A stretch of 64,000 nucleotides of DNA from CAYRXM01 sp964449465 (lineage in GTDB: Bacteria; Chloroflexota; Anaerolineae; JAFGEY01), in NCBI GenBank assembly GCA_964449465.1, contig CAYVBK010000021.1, positions 1-64,000 of the forward strand, written 5' to 3'. Under the pieces are notes generated by a model. It was not told the origin of the DNA and did not search any database. It saw only the letters and a list, made by a program, of their open reading frames with translations. This document shows, in pieces, positions 57,485 to 64,000 of this stretch. The position numbers and the translations under genes are program-made. Every line of letters starts with the position of its first letter. Position 1 is the first letter of the stretch.

Positions 57485-58177
57485 ATGAATACCATTCTGG
57501 TGGTTGATGATGAAGGCAAAATCGTCCGCCTGGTGCGCGATTATCTGCAAAATGCTGGGTTTCGGGTGATTGCCGCGGCCGACGGACAGGCTGCCCTGGC
57601 CCAGTTTCGTTATGAAAAGCCCGATCTGGTGATACTGGACCTGAATTTGCCCGGCATAGATGGTCTTCAAGTCGCCCGCACCATCCGCCAGACGCAGACG
57701 GCTCAACGCAAAACGCCGATCATCATACTGACGGCGCGGGTCCAAGAATCTGACCGGATTGAAGGGCTGGAATTGGGCGCCGATGATTATGTGACCAAAC
57801 CCTTTTCCCCACGCGAACTGGTGGCGCGTGTACGCGCCGTGCTGCGCCGCGCTCAAGACGAGGAACCGGCCTCACCGTTGCTACGCCTGGGCGATCTGGT
57901 CATTGATGCCGATAAACGCGCGGTGATGCTGGGCGGGCAGGTTGTTGACCTGACCACAACCGAATTTGACCTGCTCTTGATCCTGGCGCGTTCGCCGGGA
58001 CGGGTTTTCAGCCGCATGGAGCTTATTGACCGGGTGCAGGGTGAATCTTTTGATGGCTATGATCGCACCATAGATGCTCACATTAAAAACCTGCGCAAAA
58101 AGCTCGAACCCGACCCGCGTCAGCCGCGTTATATTTTAACGGTGTATGGCGCGGGGTATCGTTTTGCGGAGGAATAG
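57485..58177 (+). CDS. OmpR/PhoB-family response regulator
   Basis: 230 aa from ATG 57485 (AAAGGAGC upstream). Receiver domain ~1-120 with the acidic pair in VVDDEGK, phosphoacceptor Asp (~53) in VILDLNLPGIDG and Lys in DYVTKPFSPREL. The C-terminal winged helix (~135-228) ends in DAHIKNLRKKLEPDPRQPRYILTVYGAGYRF, the usual OmpR DNA-binding end. It pairs with the kinase one base downstream of its stop. Likely targets include the adjacent secreted protein genes, but no shared operator is visible. Confidence 0.95.
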   Translation: MNTILVVDDEGKIVRLVRDYLQNAGFRVIAAADGQAALAQFRYEKPDLVILDLNLPGIDGLQVARTIRQTQTAQRKTPIIILTARVQESDRIEGLELGADDYVTKPFSPRELVARVRAVLRRAQDEEPASPLLRLGDLVIDADKRAVMLGGQVVDLTTTEFDLLLILARSPGRVFSRMELIDRVQGESFDGYDRTIDAHIKNLRKKLEPDPRQPRYILTVYGAGYRFAEE

Positions 58178-58178
58178 G

Positions 58179-59588
58179 ATGCTCAAGATTAAAACCTGGC
58201 GATTCAAGCTGTGGATTGCTTTTGCTCTGGTGGCCTTGTTGGGTGTTGGGATGGTGGCCTGGGCAATCAATCGGTCTACTGCTCGCGAGTTTGAACTCTA
58301 TATCAGTCGCGGGGCCATGATGCGTGCCGAGCCCATTGCAGCAAATGCGGCGACGTATTACGAGCAGACTGGCTCGTGGCAGGGGGTTGAAAGCGTGCTA
58401 AAAAACTCTGTTGCCACATCTCTGCCGGGGATGGGGATGGGGCGGCGGCAGGGGGCGCACGGCATGGCCGGTATGAACAATGTCCGCGTTTTGATTGTGG
58501 GGATGGATGGTACCGTGCTGGCTGACACCGCTGCCGAACTGATCGGCCAGACCGTCAAGCCCGAATCTCGCTCACAAGGCGTCTCGATCTCGGTACAGGG
58601 GCAGGTGGTTGGCACGCTGTTGGTGACGACGCTGGACATGTCTGGGCACTCGGACCTGGAAAAGCAGTTTCTCGGCTCGGTCAATCGGGCTGTTTTGTGG
58701 GCGGCAGGTGTGGTGCTGGCCGCCGCTTTGCTGGTCTCTGCTCTTTTATCGCGCCAACTGGTGGCGCCGCTGCAACAGTTGACTGCTGCCAGCCAGGCGA
58801 TGGCCCGCGGCGACCTGTCGCAACGGGTGGCGGTGCGCAGCGGCGACGAGATCGGCGAACTGGGGCAGGCGTTCAATCAAATGGCCCATGCCCTGCAAGC
58901 AGCCGAAGCGCAGCGGCAGCAGATGACTGCCGATATTGCTCACGAGCTGCGCAACCCGTTGAGCGTCATTCGCGGCAATCTGGAGGCCTTGTTGGATGGC
59001 ATTTATCCCGCCGATTCCGAACACCTATCGCCGATTTATGAAGAGACGCTGCTCTTGCAGCGGTTGGTGCAAGATTTGCGCCTGCTCTCGCTGGCCGATG
59101 CGGGACAGTTGCACCTGGTTTATGGCGATACCGACATCGGTACGCTGCTCCGCGCCGCCGCCGACAGTGTCCAGGTTTTGGCCGATGACAAGGGAGTTGC
59201 TGTGCAGGTGCGGGTTTCGGATGAGTCGCTCATTCTTTGTGCCGACGCTGACCGGCTGCGTCAGGTGATCGGCAATTTGCTGAGCAATGCGCTGCGCCAC
59301 ACACCGGCCGGCGGCATGGTAACGCTGGAAGCGCGCCGCGTAGATGGAATGGTGCACATTGTCCTGGCCGACACGGGACCGGGCATCGCGCCGGCCGATC
59401 TACCGCACATTTTTGATCGCTTTTATCGTGGCGACATTGCTCGTGATCGAGGTACCGGGGGCTCGGGGTTGGGGCTGTCTATTGCCCGCGCTCTGGTTCA
59501 GGCACACGGCGGCGACATCAATGTGGTCAGCGAGTTGGGGCAGGGGGCCAGGTTTATCGTTTCGCTGCCGGGCAAGGCGTTGCCGTGA
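58179..59588 (+). CDS. Membrane sensor histidine kinase with HAMP domain
   Basis: 469 aa from ATG 58179. Two membrane helices (~8-28 and ~170-190) enclose a ~140-residue extracytoplasmic sensor with a Gly/Met-rich stretch (LPGMGMGRRQGAHGMAGM) that may bind metal. HAMP (~190-245), HisKA with HELRNPLSVIRGNLEALLDG, and HATPase with GNLLSNALRHTPAGG, DTGPGIAPADLPHIFDRFYRGD and GGSGLGLSIARALVQAHGGD complete the kinase. It is coupled to the OmpR-type regulator. The Met/His-rich sensor next to a Cys/His-rich secreted protein makes metal sensing a reasonable guess. Confidence 0.95.
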   Translation: MLKIKTWRFKLWIAFALVALLGVGMVAWAINRSTAREFELYISRGAMMRAEPIAANAATYYEQTGSWQGVESVLKNSVATSLPGMGMGRRQGAHGMAGMNNVRVLIVGMDGTVLADTAAELIGQTVKPESRSQGVSISVQGQVVGTLLVTTLDMSGHSDLEKQFLGSVNRAVLWAAGVVLAAALLVSALLSRQLVAPLQQLTAASQAMARGDLSQRVAVRSGDEIGELGQAFNQMAHALQAAEAQRQQMTADIAHELRNPLSVIRGNLEALLDGIYPADSEHLSPIYEETLLLQRLVQDLRLLSLADAGQLHLVYGDTDIGTLLRAAADSVQVLADDKGVAVQVRVSDESLILCADADRLRQVIGNLLSNALRHTPAGGMVTLEARRVDGMVHIVLADTGPGIAPADLPHIFDRFYRGDIARDRGTGGSGLGLSIARALVQAHGGDINVVSELGQGARFIVSLPGKALP

Positions 59589-59602
59589 GAGTGACTCTGG
59601 GT

Positions 59603-61720
59603 TCAGACGATCACCGGATCGCGCACGATGGCCTCGATGGCGCGGCGGGCACATTGGGCGACGGTTGGAAAGACATCGTCTAACGTCTCGATGTGGCGCA
59701 AATTGTCGGCTGTGCGCAAGATCAACATCACCAGGTCGCCCTCGGCCAGGTGCGAAGTGGCAATCGCCTTGTGCCACATCTGCCCGGAGGCCCAGGCATA
59801 CATGGTGGTTGCTGGCCGCAGACACAACGGCCGCACCTCGAAACTATGGAATTTCATCTGGCGGATCAAGGGACTGAGGCCGCGTTTGACCTTCATAAAA
59901 GCCTGCACCAACTTGTGCGGCAGTTTGCCTTCATCCAGGTCTTCGTCGGTCTCGCGCTCGTTGACGAACGAAGCCACAATGGCCGCCAGCAAGGCCGGAT
60001 CGTTCACCGGCAAGATGTCTTGCAGCAGCCCCTGGGCGATGAGCAGCGGTTGATCCACGCGCAGCTGCGAGGCCCAACGTCCGGTCGGGGTCAGGTCGCC
60101 GCGCTCGGTGACAAATCCCTGGACGATTAAAAAATCCAGGTGACGGGCAAAATCGTGCATCAAATACTGCCGCACATGCTGAGCGGCTTGCCCGCCCAGC
60201 GTATAAGCGGCAAATGAACGGTCTAGCAGCGTTTCGACCTGGCCCGGCGTGTGCGAGAGGAGCAGGTTGAGGGTCATGGAGAAATTGACCCGAATCTGGC
60301 TATACACATCAGAGGGGGGCGATGTGACCAGCCCCCCCATGCGGTGAATGTCCATAAATTTGCCCGGCGCGATGATGGCAAAACCGATGCGATCCATGCC
60401 GCGCCGTCCGGCTCGCCCGGTCATCTGGTGAAATTCGGTGGGGTCGAGCGGCACAAACTGCTCGCCGTCAAAGCGGTCCGAGTTGAGCAGGACGATGGAG
60501 CGGGCCGGAAAGTTGACGCCGGCGGCGACGGTCGAGGTGGCAAAGATGGCGTCGAGCAGCCCTTCCTTCATCAAAGTTTCCAGCAAGAGCTTCCAGGCGG
60601 GGAGTTGGCCGGCATGGTGTGCGCCGACGCCGCAGTCTTGCAGCAGAGACAATTGGCGATGGCGGGCAATATAGGGGTTGGCGGCGGCCAGTTCTTCGAT
60701 GCGCCGATTCAGCCGCTCACTTTTGTCTGGATCGAGCGTGCGGTTGGTCTGGCACAACTCCAACGCCCGGTCGCAGTCGGCGCGCGATTTGAGGAAAAAG
60801 ATGGCCGGCAAGAGGCGATAGGTGCGCAGCACGTGCAGCATATCGCCAAAAGGAGGCAGGTCTTGGGGCTTGCACAGCACCGGCGCGTTTTTGTCTTGGA
60901 GATAGGCGCGCACTTTGCGGTCGAGTTGCGGTTTGCGTCCGGTGGAATCGGGCGACAACAAGGGGTGCAGCCGTCCCGACGGATGGAAAAACAGCGGGTA
61001 CAGCGGCACCGGTCGTCGCGTCTCTTTGACCACCATACATGGGCGCAGGCGGACGCCCGACAGCCAGCCGGCGATCTCTTCGGCGTTGCCGATGGTGGCC
61101 GAGAGCATCAGCAGGGGGATGCGCGACGGCAAATAGATCATCACCTCTTCCCACACCACTCCCCGGTCCGCATCGCCCAAAAAGTGGGCCTCGTCCAGCA
61201 CCACAAAATCGGTGGACAGGTCTTCGCCGCGCGACATGGCATCGTACAACTGATTGCGCAAGATTTCGGTGGTGCCCACAATGATCGGCGCGGCGGCGTT
61301 TTCTTTGCGGTCGCCGGTGAGAATGCCCACGTTTTCCGCGCCAAAGGTCTGGCTAAACTCGGCATATTTCGAGTTGGTCAGGGCTTTGAGCGGTGAGGCG
61401 TACCAGGCGCGCTGTCCCTTTTTGAAACGGGCGGCGATGGACTGCTCGGCGATCCATGTCTTGCCGGCGCCGGTGGGGGCCGTCACCAGGCAATCGGCGC
61501 GTTCGGTGGCGGCCAGGGCTTCCAGTTGAAACGGGTCCGGGCGAAAGGGGATGGCCGGCGGTTCGCCGATGCGGGCAAACACTTCGGCCAGGCTGGGGTC
61601 GGCCGATGGCTTGATGGGCAAAATGCGCGGTGGGGCTACCCAGGGGCGCGGTCGGTTGGCGGCACGCTTGACGCGGACGATGCGTTCTGAACCGGGGTCA
61701 GGGTGTCGGGGTTTTACCAT
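59603..61720 (-). CDS. Ski2-like DEAD/DEAH-box superfamily 2 helicase
   Basis: 705 aa from ATG 61720 (AGGAGCAAGG upstream); the frame extends to 62506 through the EamA gene in another phase and is not real there. Motifs: Walker A TAPTGAGKTW (~82), DEAH in VVLDEAHFLGDADRGVVWEE (~175), SATIGNAEEIAGW, and motif VI MTGRAGRRGMDRIG (~435). The C-terminal ~200 residues are helical and resemble the Mtr4/Ski2 or Hel308 extension. It is an RNA or DNA helicase; bacterial members are poorly characterised. Its start overlaps the EamA stop by seven bases. Confidence 0.88.
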   Translation of the reverse strand: MVKPRHPDPGSERIVRVKRAANRPRPWVAPPRILPIKPSADPSLAEVFARIGEPPAIPFRPDPFQLEALAATERADCLVTAPTGAGKTWIAEQSIAARFKKGQRAWYASPLKALTNSKYAEFSQTFGAENVGILTGDRKENAAAPIIVGTTEILRNQLYDAMSRGEDLSTDFVVLDEAHFLGDADRGVVWEEVMIYLPSRIPLLMLSATIGNAEEIAGWLSGVRLRPCMVVKETRRPVPLYPLFFHPSGRLHPLLSPDSTGRKPQLDRKVRAYLQDKNAPVLCKPQDLPPFGDMLHVLRTYRLLPAIFFLKSRADCDRALELCQTNRTLDPDKSERLNRRIEELAAANPYIARHRQLSLLQDCGVGAHHAGQLPAWKLLLETLMKEGLLDAIFATSTVAAGVNFPARSIVLLNSDRFDGEQFVPLDPTEFHQMTGRAGRRGMDRIGFAIIAPGKFMDIHRMGGLVTSPPSDVYSQIRVNFSMTLNLLLSHTPGQVETLLDRSFAAYTLGGQAAQHVRQYLMHDFARHLDFLIVQGFVTERGDLTPTGRWASQLRVDQPLLIAQGLLQDILPVNDPALLAAIVASFVNERETDEDLDEGKLPHKLVQAFMKVKRGLSPLIRQMKFHSFEVRPLCLRPATTMYAWASGQMWHKAIATSHLAEGDLVMLILRTADNLRHIETLDDVFPTVAQCARRAIEAIVRDPVIV

Positions 61721-62667
61721 CCTTGCTCCTGTTTGAAAGGGACGGTTACGGGTTGAGGTTGGGGTTGGGGTTGGGGTTGGGGTTGGGGTTGGGGTTGGGG
61801 TTGAGAAGGAGCGATCTGGGCCAGCAGCATACCGCCGAGCATCAGCGCACAGCCCCACAGTCCGCGGGCGGGCAATTGTTCGCTCAAGATCAGCCACCCA
61901 CCCACCGCCGCAAAGGCCGATTCGAGGCTGAGGATGATGGCGGCATGGGCCGGGTGGGCCTCGCGCTGGGCCACCACCTGGAGCGTATAGGCCACACCCA
62001 CCGACATGAGCCCGCCGTACAAGATCGGCGCGGCAGTCTGAGCGATGGCCGCCCACGAGGGGGTTTCGGTTAGCCCGGCCGTCAGCAGACTGAGGGCCGA
62101 GCAGATGACAAATTGCCAAAAGGACAGGCGGATCGGCCCGATGGCGGCGGAGAATCGCCCGATGAGTTGCACATGGCCGGCCCAGAACAAGGCCCCTGCT
62201 AGGACGATCAGATCGCCCCACTCGATGCGCCAATCGGGGGTGACACTGAGCAGATACAGCCCCACCACTGCCAGCGCTGCCCCCAACCAGATGCTTTTTC
62301 GCGCCCGCTGACCCCACAGCAGGCCCATCAACGGCACAAAAATCACATACAGGCCGGTGATAAAGCCGGCCTTGCCAGCGGTGGTATAGGACACCCCGAT
62401 CTGTTGCAGCGAGGCGGCGATGAACAACACCAGCCCTATCGCCCCGACAGCCAGGCCGTTCTTTCGACCGATGGGCGCGGCTGCGGCGCGGCGATGTTCC
62501 AGCCAACGCAGCGGCAGCAGCGACACGGCCCCCAACGCAAAACGAATTCCGTTAAATGTAAAAGGGCCGATATGCTCCATGCCGGCCCGCTGAGCCACAA
62601 AAGCAAATCCCCAGATAACAGCGGTGAGCAACAGCAAGATGTTGGCCTGCCAGTGTTTTGAATTCAC
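61714..62667 (-). CDS. EamA/DMT-superfamily transporter with poly-(Gln-Pro) tail
   Basis: 317 aa, ten hydrophobic helices in two EamA repeats (first helix LLLLTAVIWGFAFVAQRAG; FTFNGIRFALGAVSLLPLRWLE in repeat 1). Family members export amino acids or other metabolites. The C-terminus carries a (QP)n tail encoded by a TTGGGG hexamer array and ends with a basic-aromatic string that overlaps the helicase start. Its own ATG overlaps the aspartate kinase stop, so the three minus-strand genes form an operon. Export of an aspartate-family amino acid would fit the kinase neighbour but is inference. Confidence 0.85.
   Translation of the reverse strand: MNSKHWQANILLLLTAVIWGFAFVAQRAGMEHIGPFTFNGIRFALGAVSLLPLRWLEHRRAAAAPIGRKNGLAVGAIGLVLFIAASLQQIGVSYTTAGKAGFITGLYVIFVPLMGLLWGQRARKSIWLGAALAVVGLYLLSVTPDWRIEWGDLIVLAGALFWAGHVQLIGRFSAAIGPIRLSFWQFVICSALSLLTAGLTETPSWAAIAQTAAPILYGGLMSVGVAYTLQVVAQREAHPAHAAIILSLESAFAAVGGWLILSEQLPARGLWGCALMLGGMLLAQIAPSQPQPQPQPQPQPQPQPQPVTVPFKQEQGW
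61759..61800. repeat. (TTGGGG)7 hexanucleotide array
   Basis: Seven perfect TTGGGG units, flanked by TTGAGG and TTGAGA. On the minus strand it encodes alternating Pro-Gln in the EamA tail. The G-rich plus strand can form G-quadruplexes and the array may vary in length by slippage in whole codon pairs, without frameshift. Confidence 0.9.
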
Positions 62668-64000
62668 GATCCCGATGACCTCTGTTTGCCCAACTCAAAA
62701 GTGGTATGCACGGCGCGCACGGCCTGGTCAACCTGCGCCGCCGACACCACCAGCGAAATATTGTATTCCGAAGAACCTTGAGCGATGGACAGGATGTTGA
62801 TCTGCTGATCGGCCAGAGCCGTGAACAGCCGCCCGGCCACGCCCACCGTGCCTTTCATTCCCTCGCCCACCACCGCCAGGATGGCAATGTCATCTTGACG
62901 CCACACCTGTTCGATGTTTTTGCGCAGCAAATCATACTCAAGGGCCTTTTGCAAGGCCGCCTCGATGCGTGCTGCCGAATCGCCTGGCACGACAAAGCAG
63001 ATGCTTTGCTCCGAAGATGACTGCGAGATCATCAGCACATTGGCCCCGTGTTCGGCGACGGTGGAAAACACCCGCGCCGCGATGCCCGGAATGCCCATCA
63101 TACCGCGCCCCTCAACCGTGATCTGGCTGACTTGCTTGATGGCGGTGATGCCCTTGACCGGATGCCCGTTAGCACGGGTGGGGCCAGCCCCTCCGGCTAC
63201 GATCCAGGTGCCGGGATGCTCCGGGTTGAACGAGTTGATGATGCGGATTGGAATTTTGCGTTCAATCGCTGGCAGCGTGGTCTTGGGATGGATCACCTTG
63301 GCCCCAAAGTATGAAAATTCGGCGGCTTCGGCAAACGACAGCCGTTCGATGGTTTGTGCCTCTGGCACCACGCGCGGATCGGCGGTCATCACCCCGTCCA
63401 CATCCGACCAGATCCAGATTTCATCGCTGTCCAGGCATGCGCCGATGAGGGTGCCGCTGTAATCGCTGCCGCCGCGCCCCAGGGTGGTCAAAACGCCCTC
63501 GGCGGTGGCGCCGATAAAGCCGGTGATCACCGGGGTGATGCCTTGCTCCAGCAGCGGCAGCAGACGGGCGCGTGTCTCGTCGCGGGTCTGCTCCATCAAC
63601 GGGTTGGCTGCGCCAAAATGGTCGTCGGTGATGATCAACTCGCCGGCCTCGATGGCTTGCGCCGGAATGCCCTGCGCTTGTAGTGCCGCTGCCACCAGGC
63701 GCACGGCCAGTCGCTCGCCGGTGCCGCTGATCACATCCAGGCCGCGCGGGGTCAGCTCGCCCAGCACGGTGATGGCGCGGCACAGGCTGTGAATGTGGGT
63801 CAGCAGGTTGTCTATGTCGTTTTCAAACCCAAACCGCGCCCCGGCGTCGGGAGCCAGGCGGATCAGGGCATCGAGGTGACGCTGGCGCATGGCCTGGATG
63901 ATCTGATTGACGGCGGGCGCATCGCCGCGCACGGCCTGCTGCGCTGCCCGGATCAGGTCATTGGTGACGCCGCTCATGGCCGAGATCACCACTGTCACCT
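62664..64000 (-). CDS. Aspartate kinase, N-terminus cut by the window edge
   Basis: At least 444 residues visible. The sequence begins inside the kinase domain at VVISAMSGVTNDLI; the KFGGTSV start of the family lies beyond position 64000. GRGGSDYSGTLIGACLDSDEIWIWSDVDGV and the C-terminal pair of ACT domains (ISQSSSEQSICFVV, IAQGSSEYNISLVV) are clear. The enzyme makes aspartyl-4-phosphate for lysine, threonine and methionine synthesis; the ACT domains suggest feedback control by lysine or threonine. It carries no homoserine dehydrogenase part: the stop at 62664 overlaps the EamA start. Confidence 0.94.
   Translation of the reverse strand, partial: VTVVISAMSGVTNDLIRAAQQAVRGDAPAVNQIIQAMRQRHLDALIRLAPDAGARFGFENDIDNLLTHIHSLCRAITVLGELTPRGLDVISGTGERLAVRLVAAALQAQGIPAQAIEAGELIITDDHFGAANPLMEQTRDETRARLLPLLEQGITPVITGFIGATAEGVLTTLGRGGSDYSGTLIGACLDSDEIWIWSDVDGVMTADPRVVPEAQTIERLSFAEAAEFSYFGAKVIHPKTTLPAIERKIPIRIINSFNPEHPGTWIVAGGAGPTRANGHPVKGITAIKQVSQITVEGRGMMGIPGIAARVFSTVAEHGANVLMISQSSSEQSICFVVPGDSAARIEAALQKALEYDLLRKNIEQVWRQDDIAILAVVGEGMKGTVGVAGRLFTALADQQINILSIAQGSSEYNISLVVSAAQVDQAVRAVHTTFELGKQRSSGS

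Noticed and set aside
60251..61396. A 381-codon open frame on the plus strand
   Set aside because: It is antisense to the helicase motifs and has no family features.
61759..61800. TTGGGG array as a telomere-like or replication-end sequence
   Set aside because: It is inside a coding sequence, in frame, and only seven units long; no other terminal features occur.
61721..62506. N-terminal extension of the helicase reading frame, giving 967 residues
   Set aside because: This part overlaps the EamA transporter gene in another frame and reads as Pro/Arg/Thr-rich noise; ATG 61720 has a good ribosome-binding site and starts the real protein.
1..64000. tRNA, rRNA, CRISPR arrays, prophage or IS transposase
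   Set aside because: No T-loop-like strings in a cloverleaf context, no regularly spaced direct repeats and no integrase, transposase or phage structural proteins were seen on either strand.

Overview
The window is GC-rich, densely packed and free of phage, IS transposases, tRNAs, rRNAs and CRISPR. It looks like chromosome from a Chloroflexota bacterium, probably of the Anaerolineae/Caldilineae kind. This assignment is inference from gene content: an FHA/zinc-ribbon ABC exporter, a zinc-ribbon subtilase, DUF881 and DUF4349 proteins, a LysM-M23 protein, a Na+-pumping decarboxylase with PduL, and no LPS genes. No marker gene settles it.

Layout. (1) 65-11989, plus strand: an 11-gene carbohydrate operon with a GH9-like hydrolase, DeoC, a GPP34-like protein, a ribokinase-family kinase, a pentameric ligand-gated ion channel homologue, a D-apionate-oxidoisomerase-like dehydrogenase, an extended SDR, a GNAT, an apiosidase-like hydrolase, a fucose-isomerase-like protein and an Ldh2-type dehydrogenase. 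(2) 12037-25269, minus strand: acyl-CoA dehydrogenase, a 2691-residue PUFA-synthase-like megasynthase (KS-AT-ACP-KS-ACP-KR-DH), its phosphopantetheinyl transferase, a nitrilase-fold protein with a membrane tail, and a B12-binding radical SAM protein. (3) 25465-27858: a strong promoter driving a CarH-like B12 sensor that lacks a DNA-binding domain, translationally coupled to a histidine kinase. (4) 27967-33800: an RlmM-like methyltransferase, then an orphan gyrase-CTD-like beta-pinwheel, an Hsp70-like ATPase, a URO-D-like protein and a membrane protein.

(5) 33808-46070: RecD2 helicase, LysM-M23 protein, DUF4349 lipoprotein, Na+-pump subunits gamma/biotin carrier/beta plus PduL, a secreted GHL15-like hydrolase, two DUF881 proteins and a CARDB-like lipoprotein. 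(6) 46219-49517: APH-family kinase, metallophosphoesterase, and divergently an ArmA/Rmt-like 16S rRNA m7G1405 methyltransferase coupled to RsmI. (7) 49585-55581: three consecutive genes for zinc-ribbon membrane proteins (tandem-FHA ABC exporter, beta-repeat protein, subtilase). (8) 56042-59588: a secreted OB-like protein, a DUF4405 membrane protein, a TSP3-like calcium-binding protein, and an OmpR/HAMP-kinase two-component system. (9) 59603-64000, minus strand: Ski2-like helicase, EamA transporter and a truncated aspartate kinase.

Regulatory signals are readable: several sigma70-type promoters, often with a TATAAT box and sometimes an extended TGn, and several textbook hairpin-T-run terminators. 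Three short GTAGGGGC-type repeats, two larger inverted-repeat elements with similar tips and one 165-bp palindromic element sit between genes. The points most worth following up are the ion channel in a sugar operon, the Thr-type duplicated ACPs of the megasynthase, the B12 photosensor-kinase pair, the decoding-site rRNA methyltransferase pair, the orphan gyrase pinwheel with Hsp70, and the zinc-ribbon membrane cluster.
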